Shown one piece after another: positions 1 through 7,569 of a DNA stretch of 64,000 nucleotides. The DNA is taken from contig NZ_LT629692.1 of assembly GCF_900100885.1 (NCBI RefSeq), positions 1,116,001 to 1,180,000 of the forward strand, written 5' to 3'. Source of the DNA: Microbacterium pygmaeum. Lineage in GTDB: Bacteria; Actinomycetota; Actinomycetes; Actinomycetales; Microbacteriaceae. Under the pieces are notes generated by a model. The model was not told the DNA's origin. It did not search any database and saw only the letters and a program-made list of their open reading frames with translations. The position numbers and the translations under genes were made by a program. The first letter of the stretch is position 1. Each line of letters starts with the position of its first letter.

Positions 1-921
1 GTGGATGCGACCGCGCACGTGATGGACCGCTCCGACGTCGGGGTCGCCGAGAAGCTGACCACCGCGTTCGGATGCCGGTCGGTCAACGAGCTGGTGCAGC
101 GCACCACCCGCGGCTCGAAGGTGTCCGCGTCGGACCTGATCCGCGCTGCGCGGGTGACACGCCGCCCGGTCGCGCCGTCCAGCGGAGAGGTGCTGCCGGC
201 CGAGCTGCCGCGGATGCGGGACGCTCTCGGGGCCGGGGCGGTCGGGGTCGATGGTGTCGTGGCGGTGGCCGTCGCGCTCGCGGGGTGTCCCGGCGGGATG
301 GTCGGTGTCCTGGCTGCGGATGAGGAGCTGGCCGCGTGCTCGCGCGGCGAGGGTGCGGATGCCGCCCCGCCGCCGTGCGCGGATGAGTTGCGGCAGATGG
401 CGTGCGTATGGGCGATGTTCCTGGACCAGGACGGGGCCGAGCCCCGCGAGACGCGCGCGCTGCGCAAACGAGGCATCACGGTCGGGCCGTGCGTGGATGG
501 GCTGCACGCCGTGCGCGGACACGTACTCCCCGAAGTCGCCGTGCAGTTGCGGCTCGGGTTCGACAGCGTGCTGAACCCGAAGGTCGAAGCGGTCCCCGCC
601 GTGGGCGTGCCGGTGTTCACGACGACCGATGTCGAGACGGACGAGCCGTTGCCGGGGGAGGCGGACCGGCGCACGCGAGCGCAGAAGCAGCATGACGCGT
701 TGGCGATGATCCTGGCGGCCGCTGCCCGGTCGCTGCCGACGCTGGGTGGGGCGGCGCCGACACTGGTGGTCTCCGTGCGGGAAGAAGATCTCGCCAGCGG
801 CCGCGGCTCCGCGCATATCGGTGGATGCGACGAGCCGGTCTCCCTGAGCGTGGCCCGGCATGTCGCGTGCGCTGGGGCCGTGCAGAAGGTCGTCTTCGAT
901 GCGGCTGGGCGGTGCGCATGA
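1..921 (+). CDS. DUF222 domain protein (13E12 family), 5'-partial, lacking the HNH nuclease domain
   Basis: The reading frame is open from the first base of the window, so the N-terminus is probably outside; the GTG at 1 is likely internal. The 306 residues resemble the DUF222 region of actinobacterial 13E12-type proteins: a helical Leu/Arg-rich start, then a segment ending in AGAVQKVVFDAAGR at the C-terminus. In complete family members that segment leads directly into an HNH endonuclease domain of roughly 80-120 residues. Here the frame stops two codons after DAAGR. I see no HNH motif in the next 160 bases, so the nuclease half is absent. These proteins are often multicopy and recombine with each other, so this may be a truncated copy. 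Its function is unknown. Confidence 0.72.
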   Translation: MDATAHVMDRSDVGVAEKLTTAFGCRSVNELVQRTTRGSKVSASDLIRAARVTRRPVAPSSGEVLPAELPRMRDALGAGAVGVDGVVAVAVALAGCPGGMVGVLAADEELAACSRGEGADAAPPPCADELRQMACVWAMFLDQDGAEPRETRALRKRGITVGPCVDGLHAVRGHVLPEVAVQLRLGFDSVLNPKVEAVPAVGVPVFTTTDVETDEPLPGEADRRTRAQKQHDALAMILAAAARSLPTLGGAAPTLVVSVREEDLASGRGSAHIGGCDEPVSLSVARHVACAGAVQKVVFDAAGRCA

Positions 922-1089
922 ACCACGGCGTCCCCGAAGTCCGCGGTCCCGCCTGGTGGGATCGGAGACAGATCTGGCGGCCCGTCACCGCCTCGCCCAC
1001 CCGCCTCAGCGAACGCCTCACGCACCGCGCATAGTGCTGCGCTGAAGCGGAGGCCCATGCGGATGAGGCGGCCGATGCGTCGCTGCGCG

Positions 1090-2037
1090 CTACGCCGAGG
1101 CTGCCTCGAATCTCCGCGCGAGCGCGGCGAACGCGTGCCGCAGCGCCGCCGGCTGGGCGTCGTCGACTGCCGCGTCGAATCGTCCGAACGACGCCGCCAG
1201 CGACGTCCACGACCACGACCCCAGCCGCACGCGGCATCGATCAGCGCCGATCGGCTCGACATCGCCCTCTCTCACGTACGGGATCACCTCGCTCGCGGCG
1301 ACCCGCAGCACGACACTGCCCTCGCACGGCCAGCCCTCGCCACCCCTCGATCCCTTGAAGCGTGCCGAGACGAACGCCGCCAGGTCTCCACCGGGAATCT
1401 TCCGCCGCGTGAACGTGCCGCCGGTGTGCGATCGTGGGCGCACCCGATCCACCCGGAACGTCGACCAGTCGTCTCGATCGAGATCCCACGCGACGAGGTA
1501 CCAGCGTCCAGCGTGCGAGACCAGACCGTGCGGCTCGGCCCGCCGTGCCGGACCCGGTGCGTCATCGGCGGCACCTGAAGCTGTCGGCGATCCGTAGTCG
1601 AAGCGGAGGACCTCCTGGTCGCGGACAGCGGCGGCGAGCGTGAGGAGCACACGCGCATCGACCGGCGACTCCGCTCCGCCGCGCTCGGCCTCCACCGCTG
1701 TGATGCGGAGCACATCGATCCGATGCCGCAGCCGCTCCGGCATCACCTGTCGCACCGTCGTCAGCGCACGAAGGGCGTCCTCCTCGAAACCGCCGCCGAC
1801 GCTCGCGGACTGCAGGGCGACGGCCAACGCCACCGCCTGACCGTCGTCGAACAGCAGGGGCGGCAGTTCAGAACCCGCGTCCAGACGGTAGCCGCCGTCG
1901 GGACCCTTGAACGCGCGGATGCGGTACCCGAGTTCGCGGAGCCGATCGACGTCGCGGCGGACCGTACGGGCGCTGATCTCCAGACGATCGGCCAAGAGGG
2001 CGCCCGGCCAGTCCCGTCGCGCCTGCAGCAGCGACAT
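1090..2037 (-). CDS. YafY-type HTH/WYL-domain transcriptional regulator (probable N-terminal frameshift)
   Basis: This is a DeoR-like winged helix (ISARTVRRDVDRLRELGYRI) followed by a WYL-type domain with the region HGLVSHAGRWYLVAWDLDR and a C-terminal WCX-like segment. The 315 residues from the ATG at 2037 nearly match the usual length of about 320. Another ATG at 2069 opens MAGPTSRMLA in the next frame and then hits TGA. One extra base near 2038-2041 would join it to MSLLQARRDW, which gives the normal family N-terminus. So either the gene has a 1-bp deletion or it starts at the internal ATG and loses part of helix 1. It faces a VOC gene, a common pairing for YafY regulators. It probably controls itself and that neighbour. 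Confidence 0.85.
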   Translation of the reverse strand: MSLLQARRDWPGALLADRLEISARTVRRDVDRLRELGYRIRAFKGPDGGYRLDAGSELPPLLFDDGQAVALAVALQSASVGGGFEEDALRALTTVRQVMPERLRHRIDVLRITAVEAERGGAESPVDARVLLTLAAAVRDQEVLRFDYGSPTASGAADDAPGPARRAEPHGLVSHAGRWYLVAWDLDRDDWSTFRVDRVRPRSHTGGTFTRRKIPGGDLAAFVSARFKGSRGGEGWPCEGSVVLRVAASEVIPYVREGDVEPIGADRCRVRLGSWSWTSLAASFGRFDAAVDDAQPAALRHAFAALARRFEAASA

Positions 2038-2170
2038 CAGGCGAGCATCCGTGAGGTGGGTCCGGCCATGCGAACAGTCTTCCCCAAGTAGCGGACAGAA
2101 ACAGGCCGCTACTGGCGGAATGCTGATCTCACCGGCAGGGCGAACGGCCCGCCGAGAACAAGGAGAGATC

Positions 2171-2593
2171 ATGACCGTCAACGTCACCCCCCACCTCAAC
2201 TTCCGCGGCGACGCCCGCGCCGCGCTCGAGTTCTATCAGCAGGCGCTCGGCGGACACATCGCCGTCGTGACCTATCAGGATGCCGGTGCAGACCCTGCCG
2301 CCGCGTCGGCGAACGAGATCATGTGGGGTCAGGTCGCGTCGGAATCCGGCATCCGCGTCATGGCGTATGACGTGCCGGCGCACCTTCCGTACGACCAGGG
2401 CGTGAACTCGGTGTTCGTCTCGGTCCGCTGTACCGACGAGGCTGAGATCACGTCGTTCTGGAACGGTCTGAGCGACGGCGCGGAGATCCTGCAGGATCTG
2501 GGTGCGTCGGCGTGGTCGCCGATGTATGGGATGCTGCGCGACCGCTTCGGGATCGTCTGGGTCCTGGACATCGAGGTTCCCTACAGCGCGTGA
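2171..2593 (+). CDS. VOC family protein, PhnB/glyoxalase-like
   Basis: This 140-residue cytosolic protein opens with TPHLNFRGDARAALEFYQQALGG, the start of a PhnB-type vicinal-oxygen-chelate fold, and ends with FGIVWVLDI, the closing strand of that fold. Length and both ends match the single-domain PhnB group. Members bind a metal or small ligand, but the substrate is usually unknown and nothing here identifies it. The ATG at 2171 follows an AAGGAGAG ribosome-binding site, which fixes the start. It is divergent from the WYL regulator at 1090-2037 and may be its target. The frame runs upstream of 2171 without a stop but without family similarity. Confidence 0.85.
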   Translation: MTVNVTPHLNFRGDARAALEFYQQALGGHIAVVTYQDAGADPAAASANEIMWGQVASESGIRVMAYDVPAHLPYDQGVNSVFVSVRCTDEAEITSFWNGLSDGAEILQDLGASAWSPMYGMLRDRFGIVWVLDIEVPYSA

Positions 2594-2684
2594 GCGCATC
2601 GAGTGTCAGCGGCGCGGACCATCGGTCACCGGTGGTCCGTTCCGCCGGCATGATGAAAACCTAGCGATCGCTCGCATTTGGACC

Positions 2685-2690
2685 TAAGCT
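2685..2690 (+). promoter_or_regulatory. -10 hexamer of a leaderless promoter for the GH30 gene
   Basis: TAAGCT lies exactly 6 nt before the ATG at 2697, and no Shine-Dalgarno sequence is present. That spacing puts the transcription start at or next to the start codon. Several other genes in the window have the same layout. Confidence 0.5.
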
Positions 2691-2696
2691 GGTGCG

Positions 2697-4091
2697 ATGA
2701 GCAACGACGCCGCAGCATCCGGAATCCGCTGGATCATCACCACGCAGCGATCCGCGTGGCAGGACGCCGAGGCACCGGAGTTCGGACCGATCACCGACAT
2801 GCCCGATGTGTTCGTGCGCACCGACGCTCCGCAGCAGGTCATCGAGGGGTTCGGCGCCAGCTTCAACGAGCTCGGATGGACCTCCCTCGGCGTGCTGGAT
2901 CAGAACCAGCGCGATGAGATCTTCCGCGAGCTGTTCGCCCCCGGCGTGGGTGCCGGCCTCTCCCTCTGCCGGATGCCGTTGGGCGCGAACGATTTCTCGC
3001 GCGACTGGTACTCGTACGACGAAGTCGACGACGACTTCGCGTTGGATCACTTCAGCATCGACAACGATCTCGAGACGTTGGTGCCGTTCATCCGCGCCGC
3101 CCAGGCGCAGCAGCCCGATCTCGCGCTGTGGGCGTCGCCCTGGAGTCCGCCGAGCTGGATGAAGCGCAATGGTCACTACGCCGGCGCGCTGCCGAACCCG
3201 TTCATGAACAATGTCGAGAACGGACTCCGCACGGACCAGGTCGGGCAGGAGGGGACCGACATGTTCCGCCTCGACGAGCCGCACCTCGAGGCGTACGCCC
3301 GATACTTCGGGCGGTTCATCGACGAATACCGTGCGCTCGGCATCCCGATCGGCATGGTCATGCCGCAGAACGAGTTCAACTCGGCACAGGTGTTCCCCAG
3401 CTGCACGTGGACGCCCGACGGCTTCGCGCAGCTGCTGCGTCACCTCGGGCCGCAGATGCAGGCGCGCGACGTTGACATCTTCCTCGGCACGCTGGAGCGG
3501 CCCGATGATCGGCTGCTCGGTGACGTCCTGTCAGACGCCTCCGTCGCCGATCACGTCTCGGGGCTCGGCGTGCAGTGGGAGGGCAAGCGCGCGGTCGCGG
3601 CCCTGCACCGCCTGCACCCGGAGCTGCGGATCTATCAGACCGAGCAGGAGTGCGGTGACGGGCTCAACGACTGGCGCCACGCCCGCCACGCGTGGTCCCT
3701 GATGAAGCAGTTCCTCACCAACGGCGCGAACGCCTACATGTACTGGAACATCTCGCTCCTGGAAGGTGGCCGCAGCCGGTGGGGCTGGACGCAGAACTCG
3801 CTCGTCGTGGTCGACCCCGACGACGCGACCTATCGCTGGTCGTACGAGTACCAGGTGTTCAAGCACGTCAGCGCCTTCGTCACGCCGGGTGCGCGGGCGC
3901 TCGAGTGCCTCTCGTATTCCGGCTTCGCGAATCAGCTGGCGTTCCTCAACGAGGACGACAGCATCGTGCTGGTCATGCAGAACGATCTCAGTGAGGACAT
4001 GCCGGTGCGCGTGCTGATCGGCGACCAGGTGCTCACGCCGACGCTGCCCGCCGATTCATTCAGCACGTTCGTGATCCCTGCCGGCGAGTAG
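2697..4091 (+). CDS. Glycoside hydrolase family 30 (glucosylceramidase-like)
   Basis: This 464-residue protein starts its catalytic part with QQVIEGFGASFNELGW, the entry to the GH30 (beta/alpha)8 barrel. The general acid/base is probably Glu226 in MPQNEFNSAQ and the nucleophile Glu316 in IYQTEQECGDG; both motifs sit where the family has them. A C-terminal beta domain (about residues 395-464) follows. GH30 enzymes are retaining beta-glucosidases, beta-xylosidases or endo-glycanases, and the exact substrate cannot be read here. There is no signal peptide, so a cytoplasmic enzyme acting on imported oligosaccharides is likely. It is transcribed alone from an apparent leaderless promoter and ends at a strong hairpin. 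Confidence 0.9.
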   Translation: MSNDAAASGIRWIITTQRSAWQDAEAPEFGPITDMPDVFVRTDAPQQVIEGFGASFNELGWTSLGVLDQNQRDEIFRELFAPGVGAGLSLCRMPLGANDFSRDWYSYDEVDDDFALDHFSIDNDLETLVPFIRAAQAQQPDLALWASPWSPPSWMKRNGHYAGALPNPFMNNVENGLRTDQVGQEGTDMFRLDEPHLEAYARYFGRFIDEYRALGIPIGMVMPQNEFNSAQVFPSCTWTPDGFAQLLRHLGPQMQARDVDIFLGTLERPDDRLLGDVLSDASVADHVSGLGVQWEGKRAVAALHRLHPELRIYQTEQECGDGLNDWRHARHAWSLMKQFLTNGANAYMYWNISLLEGGRSRWGWTQNSLVVVDPDDATYRWSYEYQVFKHVSAFVTPGARALECLSYSGFANQLAFLNEDDSIVLVMQNDLSEDMPVRVLIGDQVLTPTLPADSFSTFVIPAGE

Positions 4092-4107
4092 GGGCCACGC
4101 GAACGGT

Positions 4108-4137
4108 GAGGCGCCCCGGGATCTCCCGGGGCGCCTC
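4108..4137. terminator. Hairpin terminator between GH30 and the convergent oxidoreductase gene
   Basis: A perfect 14-bp inverted repeat (GAGGCGCCCCGGGA and its complement) with a 2-nt loop follows the GH30 stop codon and precedes the 3' end of the minus-strand oxidoreductase gene. It can act in both directions. There is no long T-run, as is usual in high-GC actinobacteria. Confidence 0.75.
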
Positions 4138-4164
4138 ATCATCGGACCGAGCGAGCGGATGCCG

Positions 4165-5325
4165 CTACAGCGTCCGCTCGAACGGGTCGAAGTCCACCGG
4201 CATGGCGGCGATCGGATCGACCGTGCTCTCGACCGTGACGAACTGCCCGGATGCGGCCGACTCGGACGCCGACATCATGGTGTCCAGCACGTGATACCCG
4301 AGCTCGCCGGTCGCGCGGTGCGCGCGCCCGGTGCGGATCGCGCGCGCCATGTCGAGCGCTCCGAGTCCGCGTCCGGTGACGACGCCCTCTTCGACGACCT
4401 CGACCCATTCCTGTTCGCGGTCACCGCCGGTTCCCGGGTCGGCGCCGCGGTTGCCGAACGGGTGGATGATCGCCGTGCGCCCGCTGAACGTGTTCGGGTC
4501 GGGGAGCACGATGGTGCCCTCGGTGCCCGAGATCTCCACGACGCCCTGACGCAGCAGCGGCGAGTCGAAGCTCAGCAGCGACTGCGACTGCGCGCCGCCC
4601 TCGAATGCCGCGAGCACGTTGATCGTCGAGGGGACCTCGACCGGGAACATCGTCCCGGCCAGATCACCCACGAGGATCTCACGCTCTTCGCTGGCCTTCA
4701 GGCCCAGCGCCGCGACGGCCGCGACCGGACCGAGGATGCTCACGAGGGTCGTGAAGTAGTACGGGCCCATGTCGAAGAGCGGTCCGGCACCTTCTGCGAA
4801 CAGGAATCCGGGGTTCGGGTGGAACACCTCGGGTCCCTGGTACTGCATACCGGTCTGCGCGAACAGCGGAACGCCGATGTCGCCGCGCTCGATCGCGCGT
4901 TTTGCGGTCTGCACGCCCGGGCCGAGCACGGTGTCGGGGGCGATGCCGACCCGCAGGCCCGCAGCATCCGCCTGTTCGAGCAGTGCCTTCGCGCTCTCCC
5001 GCGTGATGCCGATCGGCTTCTCGCTCCAGACATGCTTGCCCGCGGCGATCGCCGCGGAGGAGATCTCGACGTGCGAGGCGGGAGTGGTGATGTTGATCAC
5101 GATCTCGACACCGGGGTGCGCGAGCACATCCGCGGCCGAGCCGGATGCCGGGATGCCGTGCTTGTCGGCCTGCTCCTCGGCGCGGTCGGTCAGCAGGTCG
5201 CCGACGATCAGCACCTCGATGTCCGGGAAGCTGTTCAGATTCTCCAGGTAGGTGTCGCTGATGTTCCCGGCCCCGATGAGGCCGACGCCGACCGGGCCCG
5301 ATCCGACGGGTGCGTACTCCGCCAT
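4165..5325 (-). CDS. Gfo/Idh/MocA family oxidoreductase
   Basis: This 386-residue NAD(P)-dependent sugar or polyol dehydrogenase-like protein has the Rossmann motif GLIGAGNIS at residues 15-23, a typical VEIVINITTPASHVEI strand, and the EKPIG lysine motif at 102-106 that marks the family. The C-terminal alpha/beta domain contains FDMGPYYFTTL. Family members oxidise or reduce sugar rings, inositols or their derivatives; the substrate is not readable. Its ATG overlaps the stop codon of the preceding isomerase gene (TGATG), so the two are translationally coupled. Together they look like a small sugar or inositol catabolic operon controlled by the divergent TetR protein. Confidence 0.9.
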   Translation of the reverse strand: MAEYAPVGSGPVGVGLIGAGNISDTYLENLNSFPDIEVLIVGDLLTDRAEEQADKHGIPASGSAADVLAHPGVEIVINITTPASHVEISSAAIAAGKHVWSEKPIGITRESAKALLEQADAAGLRVGIAPDTVLGPGVQTAKRAIERGDIGVPLFAQTGMQYQGPEVFHPNPGFLFAEGAGPLFDMGPYYFTTLVSILGPVAAVAALGLKASEEREILVGDLAGTMFPVEVPSTINVLAAFEGGAQSQSLLSFDSPLLRQGVVEISGTEGTIVLPDPNTFSGRTAIIHPFGNRGADPGTGGDREQEWVEVVEEGVVTGRGLGALDMARAIRTGRAHRATGELGYHVLDTMMSASESAASGQFVTVESTVDPIAAMPVDFDPFERTL

Positions 5326-6125
5326 CAGCTGAGACCCCGCGCGGTGAGGAACTCGTAGCCGGTCGTGACGCCCTGCCAGACATCTCCGGAGTAGGCGTCG
5401 AACTCGATGATCGCGTACTGGAGGTTCGCGGCGGCGTCCAGTGCCTCGGACAGCGCGACGACGCCCTCGCCTGCGGGGACCTGGTCGGTCGGAACCTGTC
5501 CGATCGAGGGGATCGGCTCGAGCGTGCCGTCCTTGATGTGCAGGGCGACGACGCGGTCACCCAGACGCTGGAGGAGCTCGACGATGTCGGCGCCGCCCGC
5601 GGATGCCCAGTAGACGTCGAGCTCGAGCACGACGCGCTCATCGAGCAGGTCTGCGAACACCTCGAGGGCGAAGCGGTCGTCGATCTCGGCCAGGAACTCC
5701 TGGTTGTGGTTGTGGTATCCGACCGTGATGCCGTGCTCGGCGGCGGTGGCCGCGGCGGCGTTCAGGGCATCGGCGGTCTTCTGGATCTCCTCGATGCTCT
5801 GCCAGCGGTCCGGGGCGACGAACGGGTCGATGACCGTGGTCATGCCGAGCGTCTTGGCCGCGGCGAAGACCTCGTCTGCGGTGGGGACCTTGATGGAGGA
5901 GTCGAAGGGGTTCTCCGTGCCCGATGCGAGCGACGCGTGGCCGGTCGGCGAGGAGATGCCGTGGCGGGCGAACGCGGCCGCGAGCTCGTCGGCGCGGGAG
6001 ACGAAGCCGAAGGCCTCGACGTTGGTGAAGCCGATGGCGGCGAGCTTCTCGAGCGTGCCGTCGAGATCGGCTTCGAGCTGGTCTCTCACGGTCCAGAGCT
6101 GGATGGAGATTGCCGGGGTGGTCAT
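5325..6125 (-). CDS. Sugar phosphate isomerase/epimerase (xylose isomerase-like TIM barrel)
   Basis: This 266-residue AP_endonuc_2/IolE-like barrel begins with ISIQLWTVRDQLEADLDGTL, the hallmark N-terminus of the family. Probable metal-binding positions lie in GYHNHNQEF (137-145), LELDVYW (167-173), LHIKDG (195-200) and Glu241. Enzymes of this kind isomerise or epimerise keto-sugars or dehydrate inosose. The ATG at 6125 gives the expected start; the open frame further upstream has no family match. It is the first gene of a two-gene operon with the Gfo/Idh oxidoreductase. A palindromic operator lies between it and the TetR gene at 6222. Confidence 0.88.
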   Translation of the reverse strand: MTTPAISIQLWTVRDQLEADLDGTLEKLAAIGFTNVEAFGFVSRADELAAAFARHGISSPTGHASLASGTENPFDSSIKVPTADEVFAAAKTLGMTTVIDPFVAPDRWQSIEEIQKTADALNAAAATAAEHGITVGYHNHNQEFLAEIDDRFALEVFADLLDERVVLELDVYWASAGGADIVELLQRLGDRVVALHIKDGTLEPIPSIGQVPTDQVPAGEGVVALSEALDAAANLQYAIIEFDAYSGDVWQGVTTGYEFLTARGLS

Positions 6126-6178
6126 GCGTGTCCTGCCTTCTGCGAGTCGCGTCCTTGCTGTCGCAGAAACGTTAGCAG

Positions 6179-6204
6179 GAAAAACCACCACGCGGAGGTT
6201 TTTC
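6179..6204. promoter_or_regulatory. Inverted-repeat operator between the isomerase operon and the TetR gene
   Basis: GAAAAACC and GGTTTTTC form a perfect 8-bp inverted repeat with a 10-nt spacer in the 96-bp divergent intergenic region. The A/T-rich arms stand out in GC-rich DNA. The site lies just upstream of the TetR -10 hexamer TAGCCT (6210-6215), which is 6 nt from its ATG, so binding could block both promoters. Confidence 0.65.
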
Positions 6205-6221
6205 TTTGCTAGCCTCCGAGC

Positions 6222-6812
6222 ATGACCGACGAAGCCGCCGCGCCGAGCAGACCGCGCTCGTACGCGAAGGGGGTGGCCCGCCGGCAGGAGATCCTCGACC
6301 GGGCGATCGAAGTCTTCGCCGACAAAGGCGCGGAGGGGACGTCGCTCAGGGCGATCGCCGAGAAGATCGGTGTCTCCCACGCCGCCCTGCTGCACTACTT
6401 CGGCTCCCGGGAAGAGCTCCTGCTCGAGGTCCTCCGCGAAAGCGAGGTGCGCCACGGCAGCTCGCGCGACAAGCAGGAGGTCGTCGGCACGATGGTGCGG
6501 GCCGCCGAGCGCAACGTCGGCATCCCAGGGTTCGTCTCGCTCTACACGAGCATGCTGGCCGGGTCCCTCGACGCGGATCGGCAGGCGTCCCGGGAGTATT
6601 TCGGCACGCGATTCGCGCGGATCCGCGAGCGGCTCGCGCAGCTGATCCGCGACGGGCAGCATGCCGGCACCTTCCGTCGCGGCGTGGATCCCGAGGCGAT
6701 GGCGGCACTGGTGATCGCGGCATCCGACGGCCTGCAGATCCAGTGGCTCCTCGAGCCCGAGGTCGACATCGCCCGCAGTCTGGAGCTGCTCGAGCGGATC
6801 CTGGAGCCCTAG
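6222..6812 (+). CDS. TetR/AcrR family transcriptional regulator
   Basis: This 196-residue regulator has a helix-turn-helix at residues 40-61 (TSLRAIAEKIGVSHAALLHYF), typical of TetR proteins. The C-terminal ligand domain ends ASDGLQIQWLLEPEVDIARSL, a form common in actinobacterial regulators of sugar catabolic genes. It is divergent from the isomerase/oxidoreductase operon and shares the 6179-6204 inverted repeat with it, so it is the likely repressor of that operon and of itself. The start at 6222 is supported by TAGCCT 6 nt upstream (leaderless). The inducer is unknown; a sugar or polyol substrate of the neighbouring enzymes is a reasonable guess. Confidence 0.9.
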   Translation: MTDEAAAPSRPRSYAKGVARRQEILDRAIEVFADKGAEGTSLRAIAEKIGVSHAALLHYFGSREELLLEVLRESEVRHGSSRDKQEVVGTMVRAAERNVGIPGFVSLYTSMLAGSLDADRQASREYFGTRFARIRERLAQLIRDGQHAGTFRRGVDPEAMAALVIAASDGLQIQWLLEPEVDIARSLELLERILEP

Positions 6813-6847
6813 CTTGCGCTTGTCGGAGCGCCCCCGCGCTCACCCCC

Positions 6848-6905
6848 TCACTTGACCCAATCGGCCCCTTCCCGCGACGTTTTGGGGGCCAATCGGGTCA
6901 AGTGA
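6848..6905. repeat. Copy 1 of the ACTTGACCC intergenic palindrome
   Basis: Two 21-nt arms (6848-6868 and 6885-6905) are complementary apart from two wobble-compatible positions and enclose a 16-nt loop. They sit between two convergent TetR genes. The arm sequence ACTTGACCC(A/G)ATCGGCCCC recurs at 10143 and 36731, so this is a repeat family rather than an ordinary hairpin. A bidirectional terminator role fits the position. Confidence 0.8.
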
Positions 6906-6927
6906 CGAGGTCCAGCGAGACGGGACC

Positions 6928-7503
6928 TCAGCGGTGGACGCCGATCACCGCATCGACGAGACGCTCCGGGTCGCCCGGCGCGAGCGGCGTGCGGCTGAGT
7001 GCGCGGACGATGACGGCCCCGACCAAAGCCTCGCTGACCTCCTGCAGGGGAGCGTCGGGCGGAATCTGCCCGGCCTCCACGCCGCGCCCCAGCCGTTCCA
7101 CCAGCGATGACGCGGCGCCGAGACTGTCGCGCAGCCGCACACCGACCTCGACGTTCTCAGCCGCCGCGGAGATGAGGGAGCGGAAGATGCTCTCCCCGGT
7201 CGGATCGATGAGGAAGCCGAAGATCGCGTCGAGCCACGCGGCCAGGTCCGCCCGCACGTCGCCGGTGTCGCGCGGCACGAAACGGCCGGGCAGCAGCATC
7301 CCCTCCAGCATGCACTCCGCGATCAGTGGCCCTTTCGACGGCCACCAGCGGTAGATCGTCTGCTTCGCCACGCCGGCTTCGGCGGCGATGCCCTCGATGC
7401 TGAGGTGGTCGTAGCCGCGGGTCGCGAACAGGCGCACGGTCGCCGCGAGGATCGCGACGCGCGCGGTCTCGCTGCGCCGTGCTCCTCGGCGACCGGTCGT
7501 CAT
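6928..7503 (-). CDS. TetR/AcrR family transcriptional regulator, likely repressor of the MMPL exporter
   Basis: This 191-residue protein has the TetR helix-turn-helix at about residues 34-54 (LSIEGIAAEAGVAKQTIYRWW) and a C-terminal domain of the TetR_C type (DLAAWLDAIFGFLIDP and following). The ATG at 7503 gives the usual short basic N-terminus (MTTGRRGARRSETARVAIL); an in-frame ATG at 7530 would add nine residues. It is divergent from the MMPL transporter gene, with only 66 bp between them, the classic layout for a drug-exporter repressor. The spacer holds GCGT/ACGC half-sites (about 7532-7546) that could form the operator, but they are short. Confidence 0.9.
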   Translation of the reverse strand: MTTGRRGARRSETARVAILAATVRLFATRGYDHLSIEGIAAEAGVAKQTIYRWWPSKGPLIAECMLEGMLLPGRFVPRDTGDVRADLAAWLDAIFGFLIDPTGESIFRSLISAAAENVEVGVRLRDSLGAASSLVERLGRGVEAGQIPPDAPLQEVSEALVGAVIVRALSRTPLAPGDPERLVDAVIGVHR

Positions 7504-7569
7504 GGAGCCATCGTAATCAGCGAGACGCACCGTTGCGTAATATGGACGCGTTGCATTGAGGGGGACACG

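Noticed and set aside
922..1089. Continuation of the DUF222 gene by frameshift into an HNH domain
   Set aside because: None of the three plus-strand frames contains HNH-type Cys/His motifs before the WYL regulator gene.
4159..5358. A 399-codon plus-strand frame
   Set aside because: It mirrors the Gfo/Idh gene on the other strand and carries no motif.
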